DNA from: CAYUNE01 sp964446115
GTDB taxonomy: Bacteria; Desulfobacterota; Desulfobulbia; Desulfobulbales; Desulfobulbaceae
Assembly (NCBI GenBank): GCA_964446115.1
Contig: CAYUNE010000019.1
Coordinates: forward strand, 1-16,434
Length of the DNA: 16,434 bases
Direction: 5' to 3'
Under the pieces are notes generated by a model that did not search any database, was not told the DNA's origin, and saw only the letters and a program-made list of their open reading frames with translations. Of the stretch, positions 6,855 to 14,727 are shown in pieces (position 1 is the stretch's first letter; every line of letters begins with the position of its first letter). The translations under genes and the position numbers were made by a program.

Positions 6855-8450
6855 TTAATGAGCAGGAGACAACACGGTGCTGATTTTCTTCTCTTTGGCG
6901 GAAACCACGCAAACGGCGCCGCCCCGGCGTGGATCTCCGGCACCTTCCAGGCCGGGGACCACGGTGTGTACTCCGCCGAAGTACATGCTGCTTTCCGGCC
7001 AGATATTGACCCTGACCTTTTTTTCCAGGGCCGCCACCGCCTGCGGGGAAAAACCCGGCTCCATCTGCAGAATATCGCTGTCCGCATCCCAGTAGAGACG
7101 CGGCGCCTCCACTGCCCGGGTCACTGACCGTTTGAAATCGACAACCTGGGAGATGACCTGGACGATGGCGGTGCGGATACGCTTGGAGCCGCCGCTGCCA
7201 AGCACCAGTTCCACCTGCCCATCGCGGAGCAGCAGCGAGGGAGACATCATCGAGGCCACCCGTTCACCGGGAGGGCTACGGTGAAACCCCTGGGGGTGCA
7301 GGTCGTCCTCGCCCATCATATTGTTGAGCATGATACCGGTTCCGGGCACAAAGTAACCGCATCCCTCGCCGTTGGAACAGGTCATGCTCGCCACGTTTCC
7401 TTCCCAATCGGCAATGGAGACATGGGTGGTTCCCCGGGAAAAGGTGGTGATCTGTTTGACGGAGGCAGCCGGTTTATCGCCGTTTAGGAATGCGGCCAGG
7501 GCAGCGGGCGTAGTGATACCCGCATGCCGTAACCGTTCCACCTCCTGCATGAGTCCGGTGGTTCCGATGAGATGCTCCGCTGATCCCCATTGGTGTGAAA
7601 CAGGCTTGAGTCGGTTGGAAAGGGCCAGGGACAGGGCGATGAGGGTGCCCCCCAGGGAGGGAGGCGGAGAGGTGAGCAGCCGGTGCTCACCATAGTCGAC
7701 GGTCAGGGGAGAGCGCTCGATCACCCGGTAACCGGCCAGGTCTTCTCCGGTGAGCAGGCCGTTGCCCTGCCGCATGTCTGAATCGATTTTTTCTGCGATC
7801 TCGCCCTCATAAAAACGTGCACCCCGGTCATGGATCAGCATTTCCAGAAAGTCGGCGGTCTCGGGATTGACAAGGCGGTCCCCGGCCCGAAGATAAGTCC
7901 CCCCCGGTTCGTAAAGTCTGCGTCCAGTGGGGCTCATGGTCATGATCGGTCGCAGCAGTTTCAGAAAACCCGCCTGGTAGTCGTTGAGCCGGTGGCCGCG
8001 GGCATAGTCGATGGCCGGCCGCAGCACCCGGGCAAGATCCAGGCGACCCAGCCTCTCGTGAACATGGATTAATCCCTTGAGGGTACCGGGCACGGCTGCG
8101 GCGGCCATGCCGACGTTGAACTCCTGATCCGAACCGCTGAAATGAACGGTCACCGGAAAAAAATGGGGGGATTGCACCGGTCGTGGAAGTCCTTTTCCCG
8201 GGGTATCGACGAAAAAGTCGAAAAAGATTTCCCGACTGCTCCTTCCCGGTTCATTGGTCCTGGCCAGCAGAAAGCCGCCGCCGCCCAGGCTGGTCAGGGT
8301 CTGTTCCACCACGGCACCTGCAAAACCGGCGGCAACAACGCCGTCAAAGGCATTACCGCCTTGTGAGAGGATCTGCGCGGCGGCGCGGCTGACCAGTTCA
8401 TGGCCCGAGGCGATCACCGCCCGGGAATAGAGGGGAGAGGTATCGTTCAT
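6855..8450 (-). CDS. ggt: Gamma-glutamyltranspeptidase family protein without signal peptide
   Basis: This 531-residue Ntn-hydrolase would cleave or transfer gamma-glutamyl groups (from glutathione or gamma-glutamyl peptides) after splitting itself in two. The self-cleavage and nucleophile motif is GTTHVS, with T341 the expected catalytic threonine, followed by DWEGNVAS. This gives a large subunit of 1-340 and a small one of 341-531. Other family marks: SQGGNAFDG, SLGGGGFL, SPPPSLGGT, GIMLNNMMGEDD, and LGSGGSKRIRT. The usual SSMSP substrate-site motif reads SMMSP. No signal peptide is present (N-terminus MNDTSPLYSRAVIASGH), so it should stay in the cytoplasm, unlike classic periplasmic Ggt. 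Its ATG overlaps the ybdK stop (ATGA). True substrate unproven; the family also includes acylases. Confidence 0.9.
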   Translation of the reverse strand: MNDTSPLYSRAVIASGHELVSRAAAQILSQGGNAFDGVVAAGFAGAVVEQTLTSLGGGGFLLARTNEPGRSSREIFFDFFVDTPGKGLPRPVQSPHFFPVTVHFSGSDQEFNVGMAAAAVPGTLKGLIHVHERLGRLDLARVLRPAIDYARGHRLNDYQAGFLKLLRPIMTMSPTGRRLYEPGGTYLRAGDRLVNPETADFLEMLIHDRGARFYEGEIAEKIDSDMRQGNGLLTGEDLAGYRVIERSPLTVDYGEHRLLTSPPPSLGGTLIALSLALSNRLKPVSHQWGSAEHLIGTTGLMQEVERLRHAGITTPAALAAFLNGDKPAASVKQITTFSRGTTHVSIADWEGNVASMTCSNGEGCGYFVPGTGIMLNNMMGEDDLHPQGFHRSPPGERVASMMSPSLLLRDGQVELVLGSGGSKRIRTAIVQVISQVVDFKRSVTRAVEAPRLYWDADSDILQMEPGFSPQAVAALEKKVRVNIWPESSMYFGGVHTVVPGLEGAGDPRRGGAVCVVSAKEKKISTVLSPAH

Positions 8451-9562
8451 GCTGGAAAGTCCCTGTAGAGCTGTTTGATCATTGTTTTGAAATTACCTGT
8501 CTGTTGATAAATCCGGCGTTGCCGGTCCGATCCGGTGCCGATGCTGAGAATGTCTTCAACGGTCGAAATCCGGCTCCCATTGCCGAAACGCCGCAGCTGG
8601 GGCTCCAGGCGATCAAGCAGCAGGCCTATTGCCCGGCGTATGGGAAGAACCTGGTCGCTAATCAGGCCAGGAATATCCACAAAGGTACCCTCCAGGCCGT
8701 GACGGCATGCCTGCCAGGTGTTGAAACGCAGAATCTGGCTGTTTACCGGTACGGGCCGCAGGACGCCGTCGGCCAAAAGGGCTGTGAGGGCCTGGGCCAC
8801 GGCGGTGAGGGCGAGTATTTCGTCAAAACGACAGGGCAGGTCGCACACCCGGATCTCTATGGTGCCGAAATCCGGATGGGGTCTGACGTCCCACCAGATA
8901 TCGCGGATGGTACGAATAATGCCGTATTTCCGGAGTTGGCGCACCGTGTTCTCATAGTTTTGCCAGCTGCCGAGAAAACCCGATGAGCCGGCCAGGGGCA
9001 GGGCTTCGAAGAGCTTGGTACGGTAGGAGGCAAAGCCGGTGTCTTCTCCCTGGTAATAGGGTGAAGAACAGCTCAGGGCCAGCAGCAGGGCGAGATAGGG
9101 GCGCACACCATCACAGACGTGAATAGCGGTATCCCGATCCGGAATCCCCACATGGATGTGGAGTCCCTGGGTGATGAACCGTCGTCCCACCAGCTGCAAT
9201 TCCTCCATGATCCTCAGGTATCGTTCATCATCCATGATTTGTTGTTCCCCGGCCATGGCAAAGGGATGCAGAGATGCACCATGGAGGAGGCAGTCATGCC
9301 GGCGGGCCAGCTCTCTGGCCATGTCGATTCCCTCGCCCAGGTCGTCTTCCACCTGGCTGACCGAGGAGCAGACGCCGGTGAGGATCTCGATCATTGACTG
9401 CAAAAGTTCCCTTTTGATCCGATGGCGGAATGTATCCGGAACCGATTCGAGAATCTTTGGAGCAGCCGGAGCAAGATTGAGACTGTCGTGCGCAAGAATC
9501 TGCATCTCCACCTCGACCCCGAGGGTGAAAGGTCTGCTCGTCTTGAAATGAAGATCCAGCAT
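8447..9562 (-). CDS. ybdK: YbdK-type carboxylate-amine ligase (glutamate-cysteine ligase family 2)
   Basis: This 371-residue protein belongs to GCS2, ATP-grasp-like ligases that join the side-chain carboxyl of glutamate to an amine. Characteristic blocks: PFTLGVEVEMQ (11-21), the HPF segment near 99-101, QGLHIHVG (132-139), SCSSPYYQGEDTGFASYR (164-181), WWDVRPHPDFGTIEIRVCD (223-241), and NTWQACRHGLEG (281-292). Length equals that of E. coli YbdK (about 372), which has weak gamma-glutamylcysteine synthetase activity and unknown natural substrates. The ATG at 9562 has GGAG 6 bases upstream and lies 15 bases after the M20 gene. It is translationally coupled to ggt downstream, so a maker and a breaker of gamma-glutamyl bonds are probably produced together. 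Confidence 0.9.
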   Translation of the reverse strand: MLDLHFKTSRPFTLGVEVEMQILAHDSLNLAPAAPKILESVPDTFRHRIKRELLQSMIEILTGVCSSVSQVEDDLGEGIDMARELARRHDCLLHGASLHPFAMAGEQQIMDDERYLRIMEELQLVGRRFITQGLHIHVGIPDRDTAIHVCDGVRPYLALLLALSCSSPYYQGEDTGFASYRTKLFEALPLAGSSGFLGSWQNYENTVRQLRKYGIIRTIRDIWWDVRPHPDFGTIEIRVCDLPCRFDEILALTAVAQALTALLADGVLRPVPVNSQILRFNTWQACRHGLEGTFVDIPGLISDQVLPIRRAIGLLLDRLEPQLRRFGNGSRISTVEDILSIGTGSDRQRRIYQQTGNFKTMIKQLYRDFPA

Positions 9563-9577
9563 GCGCGTTTCTCCGGA

Positions 9578-10774
9578 TTATGACGTCAATGGACTGTCCA
9601 GGGCAAGCAAGGCGATGTTTGCCAGCCAGGCGGCACCCAGGGGCAGGACGTCTTCATCAAAATCGAAACCGCTGGAATGGGCCGGCCCGGTGGCGGGATC
9701 GCCGGTGGCGGCACCAAAGCGGACCAGGCATCCGGGAACTTTCTGCAGATAAAAGGCAAAATCCTCACCGCCCAGACTGGGATTTCCCTGGGAGAGCACC
9801 CGGTTGGCGCCGACAACCAGACCAGCACCCTGCCTGGCCAAAGCCGTGGCGCGGGGTTCATTGATCACCGCCGGCAGATTATCGAAAAAGGAGAGGGTGA
9901 TCCTGGCGTTGCACATTTCGCTTGAGCCCTGTATCACCTGGTTGAGACCGTGGTGAATCTCTTTTCTGGTCTCCGGGTGGGTGGAGCGTATGGTGCCCTC
10001 CAGCAGGGCCTCCTCGGCAATGGCGTTGTGGACGTTTCCGGCCCGCAGCTTGCCGATGGTCACCACAGCGGCACGCGAAGGGTCGATGCGGCGGGAGATC
10101 AGGGTCTGCATGCTCATGATCAGGTTAGCGGCCACCACCACGCTGTCGACCGCCTCGTGGGGACGGGCGGCATGACCGCCACGGCCGATAATGCGGATGG
10201 TGAAGGGATCTGAGTAGGAACAGACAACCCCCTCGTCCACGGTAAAGGTGCCCACAGGATAATGAGTGTCGATGTGTCCGGCGAAGATCATGTTGACGTT
10301 TTCCAGGACACCGGCGCGGATCATCTTCAAGGCGCCGTTGCCCGATTCTTCCGCCGGTTGGAAGAGTAAAACGATCCTGCCCCGAACCGGCGGTGTCTCC
10401 CGGAGAAGGGCCGCGGCACCCAGCAGCATGGCCACGTGGCCGTCATGGCCGCAGGCGTGCATGACACCCGGTATTCCGGAGGCAAAGTCCAGGCCGGTAT
10501 TCTCGGCAATGGGCAGGGCGTCCATGTCGGCGCGCAGGGCCACGGTGTCTCCCTGTTCACCCCTTGTCTGACCCTCGAGAGTTGCGATGATGCCGGTTCC
10601 GGCCACTCCGCGTTGGTAGGGGATATCCAGCTCGTCGAGAAAGGCGGAAATGAGATCACCGGTGCGCTTTTCCCCAAAGGCCAGTTCCGGGTGGGAGTGC
10701 AGAATGCGGCGGATCCGTCGCATTCTGGCGACCAGTGCGGCTGTCGGCCGCAGGTTGGAGACCGCTCTATTCAA
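9578..10774 (-). CDS. M20-family metallo-amidohydrolase (hippurate/N-acyl amino acid hydrolase type)
   Basis: This 398-residue zinc or manganese enzyme probably removes an acyl group from an amino acid or splits an amide-linked conjugate. The dinuclear metal-binding residues of the M20D subgroup are visible: C108 and H110 in MHACGHDGH, E142/E143 in QPAEES, H167 in FAGHID, and H366 in GPAHSSGFDFDE. The lid/dimerisation domain runs from about 188 to 300 (GRGGHAARPHEAVDS, GNVHNAIAEEALLEG). No signal peptide, so cytoplasmic. The start is TTG at 10774, supported by AGGAG 9 bases upstream, and it overlaps the end of the DUF4177 gene by 8 bases. Relatives include hippurate hydrolase, IAA-amino acid hydrolase and N-acetyldiaminopimelate deacetylase; the sequence does not decide among them. 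Confidence 0.9.
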   Translation of the reverse strand: MNRAVSNLRPTAALVARMRRIRRILHSHPELAFGEKRTGDLISAFLDELDIPYQRGVAGTGIIATLEGQTRGEQGDTVALRADMDALPIAENTGLDFASGIPGVMHACGHDGHVAMLLGAAALLRETPPVRGRIVLLFQPAEESGNGALKMIRAGVLENVNMIFAGHIDTHYPVGTFTVDEGVVCSYSDPFTIRIIGRGGHAARPHEAVDSVVVAANLIMSMQTLISRRIDPSRAAVVTIGKLRAGNVHNAIAEEALLEGTIRSTHPETRKEIHHGLNQVIQGSSEMCNARITLSFFDNLPAVINEPRATALARQGAGLVVGANRVLSQGNPSLGGEDFAFYLQKVPGCLVRFGAATGDPATGPAHSSGFDFDEDVLPLGAAWLANIALLALDSPLTS

Positions 10775-11087
10775 TTTTGATCTCTCCTATACTGCGGGTG
10801 GGGCCCAGGGGTTGTTGTGCCGGTGTCTTTTCCCGGGTGGTCTCCGGCCCGGATATGGACGTGGGGCACCGGGAAGCAGTCGGTGTCGTCCTGGTGCCCG
10901 CATGGCCGAAGGTTTTTTTTAAAATCGCCAACAGGCCGTCGCGCACGTTGGCGACACTGACCAGCTCCCACCCCGCCTGACCCATGCGGTTGAGTTTTTC
11001 TTCCACCCGGTCTCCGTCGATGAAACGGTCCCCCAGGATGCCGTCTTTCTGAAACTCAAAAAGTATGGTTCTGTAGCGAAATTGCAT
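10767..11087 (-). CDS. Small DUF4177 domain protein
   Basis: This 106-residue protein has a DUF4177-like fold in its first 60 residues (MQFRYRTILFEFQKDG, GDRFIDGDRVEEKLNRMG, then the hallmark GWELVSVANVRDG). A proline/threonine-rich, probably disordered tail follows (62-95) and ends GEIKIE. Function unknown in the family. There are no membrane segments, so probably cytoplasmic. It is the first gene of the tight enzyme/transporter series, and its stop overlaps the M20 start by 8 bases, implying coupled translation. The ATG at 11087 is chosen because the family begins here; the upstream CAGGT touches the ATG and is too close to be a good ribosome site. A longer start in this frame was not found. 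Confidence 0.8.
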   Translation of the reverse strand: MQFRYRTILFEFQKDGILGDRFIDGDRVEEKLNRMGQAGWELVSVANVRDGLLAILKKTFGHAGTRTTPTASRCPTSISGPETTREKTPAQQPLGPTRSIGEIKIE

Positions 11088-11147
11088 ACCTGATCATATG
11101 GATGGGACAAACGCCCCGGCTATGCCGGAAAGACTTGGTGAAACCGG

Positions 11148-13097
11148 CTACCTGTCGGTTGTGATCATCCGGTCATCCCTGAATTCTCCTTCCACCTGCC
11201 GGCCGTCGGCATAGATGATCTTGCCGCGGCCGTTGCGCCGGCCGTCCCGGAAACCGCCTTCATAGCGGCTGCCGTCGCTTGAAATCAACGATCCCTGTCC
11301 GTTAGGCAGATCGTTTTGAAAAGAACCCACATATTTTTTGCCGCTTGAGTAGATGAGTTTGCCCAGACCGTCGAATTTTCCGTCAACAAACTCGCCGGTA
11401 TAGCGGCTACCGTCGGGAAAGATGTATTCACCCTCGCCGTTGAAAAGGTCGTCGGCGAACTCGCCCTGGTAGACAGCACCGTCGGGATAGGTGTAGCGGC
11501 CGTGGCCGTGCCGTTTCCCGTTTTTGAATTCGCCTTCGTAGAAGCGGCCGTCGCTGAAGTGGATCCGTCCCCTGCCTTCCAGCACACCTTTTGTAAAAGT
11601 ACCCTCGTAGCGGTCACCCGAGGGAAGTTCCAGCACACCCTCTCCGTGCATGAGGCCGTCCTTGAACTCGCCGCTGTAGCGGCTGGAATCGACAAAGGTG
11701 ACGCTGGTTCTGCCGTTGAATTTTTTGGTTTTTTCCCGGTCGGTATAGAGGATGCCGCCATCGGCAAAGGGAACAAGGTCGGAGTCGGGAACCGTTTCCG
11801 GCTGGAGTTTTGTCTGGGACGGCCGTCGTTGAACAACCTTGACGGGGCCGGGCTCAGGCTCAGGTTCCGTGACGGTGTCGGATTCATCCTGCCCGCCGGG
11901 ATGTGCTTTGCCGTTCTGTTCATCAGCAACCGCTTCGGCTGCATCCGTTCCCGGTTCAGTGAGAGTTTTCGAGCGGCTGTCCGTATCTGCGGTGACCGGC
12001 GCAGCGGAAAGGGCGGTCATGCCGGAGACCCGACCTTCGCCGGTGGGTTGTCCGTTGGCAAAAAGCCCTTCATATTTGCGTCCGTCGGCATAGTATAAGA
12101 TGCCGCGACCATCTAACTTGTCATCCTTGAACTCGCCTTCGTAACGGCTGCCGTCACCATAGGTGAGTACGCCCCGGCCGTGCCGTTTACCGTTTTGCCA
12201 CCGGCCCTCGTAGCGGGAGGAATTTCCATAGCTCATCACCCCATGGCCATGGGGCAGGTTATCCTTGAAATCACCGCTGTACTCACGGCCATCGGGCCAG
12301 GTGAGGGTGCCGAATCCATCGATAAATCCCTCTTTGAAAATTCCGCTGAGTTTTCTGCCGTCACTGTAATAGAGGGTGCCGGAACCGTGATAGAGATCAT
12401 TGACGAAGTTGCCCTCATAACGACTGTGGTCGACCATTTCCAGGGTACCGGATCCGGAACGCTTGTCCCCATGGAATTCTCCGGTGTAGACGCTGCCGTC
12501 AGCATATTTCCGGATACCCTGGCCGGCAGGTCGTCCGTTTCTGAATATGCCTTCAAAGGTGGAACCGTCCGCATAGATGAGCTTACCCTTTCCTTCAACG
12601 ATATTATTTCTGAATTCGCCAACATACTGTCGGTTATCACTGTAAAACAAGGTGCCGTGGCCGTGGAATTTACCCAGCTCGAATTCGCCGATATACCGGT
12701 AGCCGTTTGGATGGGTAAAGGTACCTTTGCCGTTGATGACGTTGTCCCGGAACGTACCGGTATACTTGCGACCGTCCGGATGAAGAATTGTTCCTTCACC
12801 GTGGAATTTTCCCTGTCTGAAATGACCGGTATACTTCATACCGTCCGGATAGACGAGGATACCGTTTCCGTCGAGGAAGCCGTTTTTGAATTCCCCGGTG
12901 TAAATACGTCCATCGTCATATTTGAGGGTGCCGCTGCCGTTACGGCAGTCACCCTGGAGGCATTCGGCCGCGGCCTTGTCAGGAAAATAAAGGAGCAATC
13001 CTGCCGTGACGATCAGCAAAAGGTCGAGCAGGTGGATGAAACGGAATCCGGTCATGGCATATTTTTTCGTACTTATTGGTTTTTGGTTGCTTGGCAT
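11148..13097 (-). CDS. Exported MORN-repeat protein (about 21 repeats)
   Basis: This 649-residue protein is made almost wholly of 23-residue MORN repeats (pattern YxGEFxxGxxxGxGxxxYxDGxx). About 13 run from residue 66 to 360, then a Pro/Glu/Asp-rich linker (361-473), then about eight more (474-649). A hydrophobic stretch at about 19-37 preceded by basic residues and followed by KAAAE suggests a Sec signal peptide cleaved near residue 45, or else a membrane anchor. C46 and C51 sit just after it. MORN repeats form extended beta-hairpin sheets that serve as scaffolds and sometimes bind lipid; no catalytic domain is seen. The ATG at 13097 has an excellent ribosome site (GAGGAGG, 5-base spacer). 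It follows avtA by 45 bases and precedes DUF4177 by 60. Role unknown. Confidence 0.9.
   Translation of the reverse strand: MPSNQKPISTKKYAMTGFRFIHLLDLLLIVTAGLLLYFPDKAAAECLQGDCRNGSGTLKYDDGRIYTGEFKNGFLDGNGILVYPDGMKYTGHFRQGKFHGEGTILHPDGRKYTGTFRDNVINGKGTFTHPNGYRYIGEFELGKFHGHGTLFYSDNRQYVGEFRNNIVEGKGKLIYADGSTFEGIFRNGRPAGQGIRKYADGSVYTGEFHGDKRSGSGTLEMVDHSRYEGNFVNDLYHGSGTLYYSDGRKLSGIFKEGFIDGFGTLTWPDGREYSGDFKDNLPHGHGVMSYGNSSRYEGRWQNGKRHGRGVLTYGDGSRYEGEFKDDKLDGRGILYYADGRKYEGLFANGQPTGEGRVSGMTALSAAPVTADTDSRSKTLTEPGTDAAEAVADEQNGKAHPGGQDESDTVTEPEPEPGPVKVVQRRPSQTKLQPETVPDSDLVPFADGGILYTDREKTKKFNGRTSVTFVDSSRYSGEFKDGLMHGEGVLELPSGDRYEGTFTKGVLEGRGRIHFSDGRFYEGEFKNGKRHGHGRYTYPDGAVYQGEFADDLFNGEGEYIFPDGSRYTGEFVDGKFDGLGKLIYSSGKKYVGSFQNDLPNGQGSLISSDGSRYEGGFRDGRRNGRGKIIYADGRQVEGEFRDDRMITTDR
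11190..12905 (-). repeat. 69-bp coding tandem repeats (MORN), two blocks
   Basis: The DNA of the MORN gene repeats with a 69-bp period matching its 23-residue unit. On the plus strand, phrases such as TTGAACTCGCC and CCGTCGGCATAGATGA recur. The copies are diverged and the array is broken by a non-repeat linker (about 11680-12017), so this is protein-level repetition rather than a satellite. Boundaries are approximate. Confidence 0.75.
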
Positions 13098-13142
13098 CTA
13101 TACCTCCTCAGACTAAGGGAAGCTTGGTTTGGTTCAACATGA

Positions 13143-14390
13143 TTACACAATCCGCCGGATTTCATCACTGATTATTCTCAGGCCCCTGGCCACATCATCG
13201 TCATCCTGGGAATAGGTGATCCGGAGACACTGGTGACGGTGGTTCCAGTTCTCCTGGAGGCCGGGAAAGAAAAAATGGCCGGAGACCACCAGAACCCCCC
13301 TTTGTTTCAGACGTTGGTAAAGGGTATTGCTTGTAACGGGCAGGTCGGGAAACCAGAGCCAGAGAAACATAGCCCCTTCAGGGACATGGATCCGGCAGGC
13401 CAACCCTTTGAAGCACTCGGCAATCACGGCCAGGGCCTTTTTCATCTTGGTTTCATAGAATGGTCTGATGTGTTTGCGGCTGATGGTCAGAATCTCATCG
13501 TCGGCAATCAGGTCAAGGGTCAGGCCGGGACCGAATCCGGTGGGCGCCAGGTTGAGTATGGCGTTCATGGCTGCCAGGGACCTGATGATTTCCGCGCGGG
13601 CAATGACAATGCCGGTACGGGCGGACGGCAAGCCGAACTTTGAAAGACTCATGCAGACGATGAGGTTGTCATCCCAGATCGGAGTGGCCCGGGTATAGAC
13701 TATTCCCGGGAAAGGCACGCCATAGGCGTTGTCGATAATCAGTGGAATGGCGTGGTTGCGGGCCAGAGCTGCCAGCCTGGAGATTTCGTCGTCGGTGAGG
13801 ACATTGCCCGTGGGGTTGGTGGGGCGTGAAACACAGAGGGCGCCGATGTTTTCAGCGATATTTAAGTTGTCGAAATCAACGCGGTATTTGAAGAATTGAT
13901 CACCGCGGAATTCAATCCGTGGTTTGACGGCGGTGAAAAAGTCGTTGCTCAGGCCAAGATCGGCATAGCCGATATACTCGGGTGCCAGGGGAAGAAGGAT
14001 TTTTTTTGGGGCACCCTGGTCAAAGCGACCGGCCAGCATATTGAAGAGCAGAAAGAAAGACGCCTGGCTGCCGTTGGTAAGGCAGATGTTTTCCGCCGAC
14101 ACCGGCCAGCCGTAATTGCGGCGAAGCATTGCGGCCAGGGCCTTGTTGAACTCCCGTTTTCCTTCGGGTGGATCATAGATGCCGATCAAACGGTCGAAGC
14201 TGTGCGGATCGGCGGCGACGGCCAGTAGCCGCCGACGGAGAATCTCCTGGACCGCTGCAATCCGGCCGGGATTACCGCCGCCCATCATGATCATTTTTTC
14301 GTCACCTGCCATGGCCCGGCCCAGGTCATCCATGAGCGAGAGGATACCTGCTTTGGCGGTCATCCTGGTTCCGAAGGATGAAAGTTTCAT
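13143..14390 (-). CDS. avtA: Valine-pyruvate aminotransferase (AvtA-like, PLP-dependent)
   Basis: This 415-residue fold-type I aminotransferase is close to E. coli AvtA (417 residues), which moves an amino group between alanine/pyruvate and valine/2-ketoisovalerate. Near-identical blocks: MMGGGNPGRI (35-44), LTNGSQASFFLLFN (104-117), PLAPEYIGYADLGL (134-147), CVSRPTNPTGN (186-196), IIDNAYGVPFPGI (218-230), and PEGAMFLWLWFPDLP (337-351). PLP ligands: K251 (Schiff base, in MSLSKFGLP), N192, D220, Y223, R258, and substrate-carboxylate R390. The ATG at 14390 has GAGGA about 9 bases upstream. It is the first gene of the minus-strand series, but its link to the importer genes is only positional; it may belong to general amino acid metabolism. 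Confidence 0.93.
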   Translation of the reverse strand: MKLSSFGTRMTAKAGILSLMDDLGRAMAGDEKMIMMGGGNPGRIAAVQEILRRRLLAVAADPHSFDRLIGIYDPPEGKREFNKALAAMLRRNYGWPVSAENICLTNGSQASFFLLFNMLAGRFDQGAPKKILLPLAPEYIGYADLGLSNDFFTAVKPRIEFRGDQFFKYRVDFDNLNIAENIGALCVSRPTNPTGNVLTDDEISRLAALARNHAIPLIIDNAYGVPFPGIVYTRATPIWDDNLIVCMSLSKFGLPSARTGIVIARAEIIRSLAAMNAILNLAPTGFGPGLTLDLIADDEILTISRKHIRPFYETKMKKALAVIAECFKGLACRIHVPEGAMFLWLWFPDLPVTSNTLYQRLKQRGVLVVSGHFFFPGLQENWNHRHQCLRITYSQDDDDVARGLRIISDEIRRIV

Positions 14391-14476
14391 CTGGCTGTTT
14401 CCTCGATCAAAGGAGAATGCAATGACCGCATTAAATTCGATGAATTATCGCAGACATTGGGTTTTCGGGGAAAATA

Positions 14477-14507
14477 AGTGTAACTTTCTTGCATAAACCG
14501 GCATCAA
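14477..14507 (-). promoter_or_regulatory. Weak candidate promoter for the avtA operon
   Basis: On the minus strand TTGATG (14507-14502) is followed after 19 bases by TACACT (14482-14477). The -35 box is fair, but the -10 box matches only four of six bases and the spacing is longer than the ideal 17. It lies about 85 bases before the avtA start. Treat it as a guess. Confidence 0.25.
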
Positions 14508-14585
14508 TTTTACTGTGTATTCACGCCATGCGCACGGAAAATTAAGAAAGCTGTTTTCATCAAAGGAAATCCGCTGAGTATTTTA

Positions 14586-14613
14586 TTGCAACATTGTGTA
14601 ATTATGTTATTTT
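14586..14613 (+). promoter_or_regulatory. Candidate sigma-70-type promoter for the beta-helix gene
   Basis: TTGCAA (14586-14591) and TATTTT (14608-14613) are separated by 16 bases in the most AT-rich part of the region. Transcription would begin near 14620, leaving a leader of about 210 bases that contains the hairpin at 14699-14727. Confidence 0.4.
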
Positions 14614-14698
14614 AAGCAGGTATTATCGAAAAGGTCAATTCAGGCTTTTTTAGATATATCCTGTCGTTTGGCCTGATAGACATAAGAGAAAATTCGTG

Positions 14699-14727
14699 TC
14701 ATCGCCGTATTCAGGATACAGCGATGA
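14699..14727 (+). other. Leader hairpin upstream of the beta-helix gene
   Basis: TCATCGC pairs with GCGATGA; after one C/A mismatch GTAT pairs with ATAC, closing a five-base loop TCAGG. A G-U pair can extend the base. No T-run follows, so this is not a simple terminator. It sits 105 bases before the start codon, within the expected 5' leader, and could affect RNA stability or translation, or bind a regulator. It matches no riboswitch class I recognise. Confidence 0.5.

Noticed and set aside
6830..7087. 86-codon N-terminal extension of YejB
   Set aside because: It overlaps the ggt C-terminus, is Arg/Pro/Trp-rich without domain character, and the YejB family begins at MTAYFIRR (6829).
11088..11147. 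Possible terminator between the MORN and DUF4177 genes
   Set aside because: Only 5-bp stems (CCGGC/GCCGG and AACCG/CGGTT) without T-runs are present, so there is no good sign that transcription stops here.
11190..12905. CRISPR-like regular spacing of repeated words
   Set aside because: The period is 69 bases with diverged copies in frame with a 23-residue MORN unit. There are no identical repeats with unique spacers and no cas genes.
12180..13142. Long plus-strand open frame (320 codons) opposite the MORN gene
   Set aside because: It is the antisense shadow of a 69-bp-periodic, GC-rich coding repeat. It lacks a ribosome site and recognisable domain, while the minus-strand frame has clear MORN repeats, a signal peptide and a strong ribosome site.
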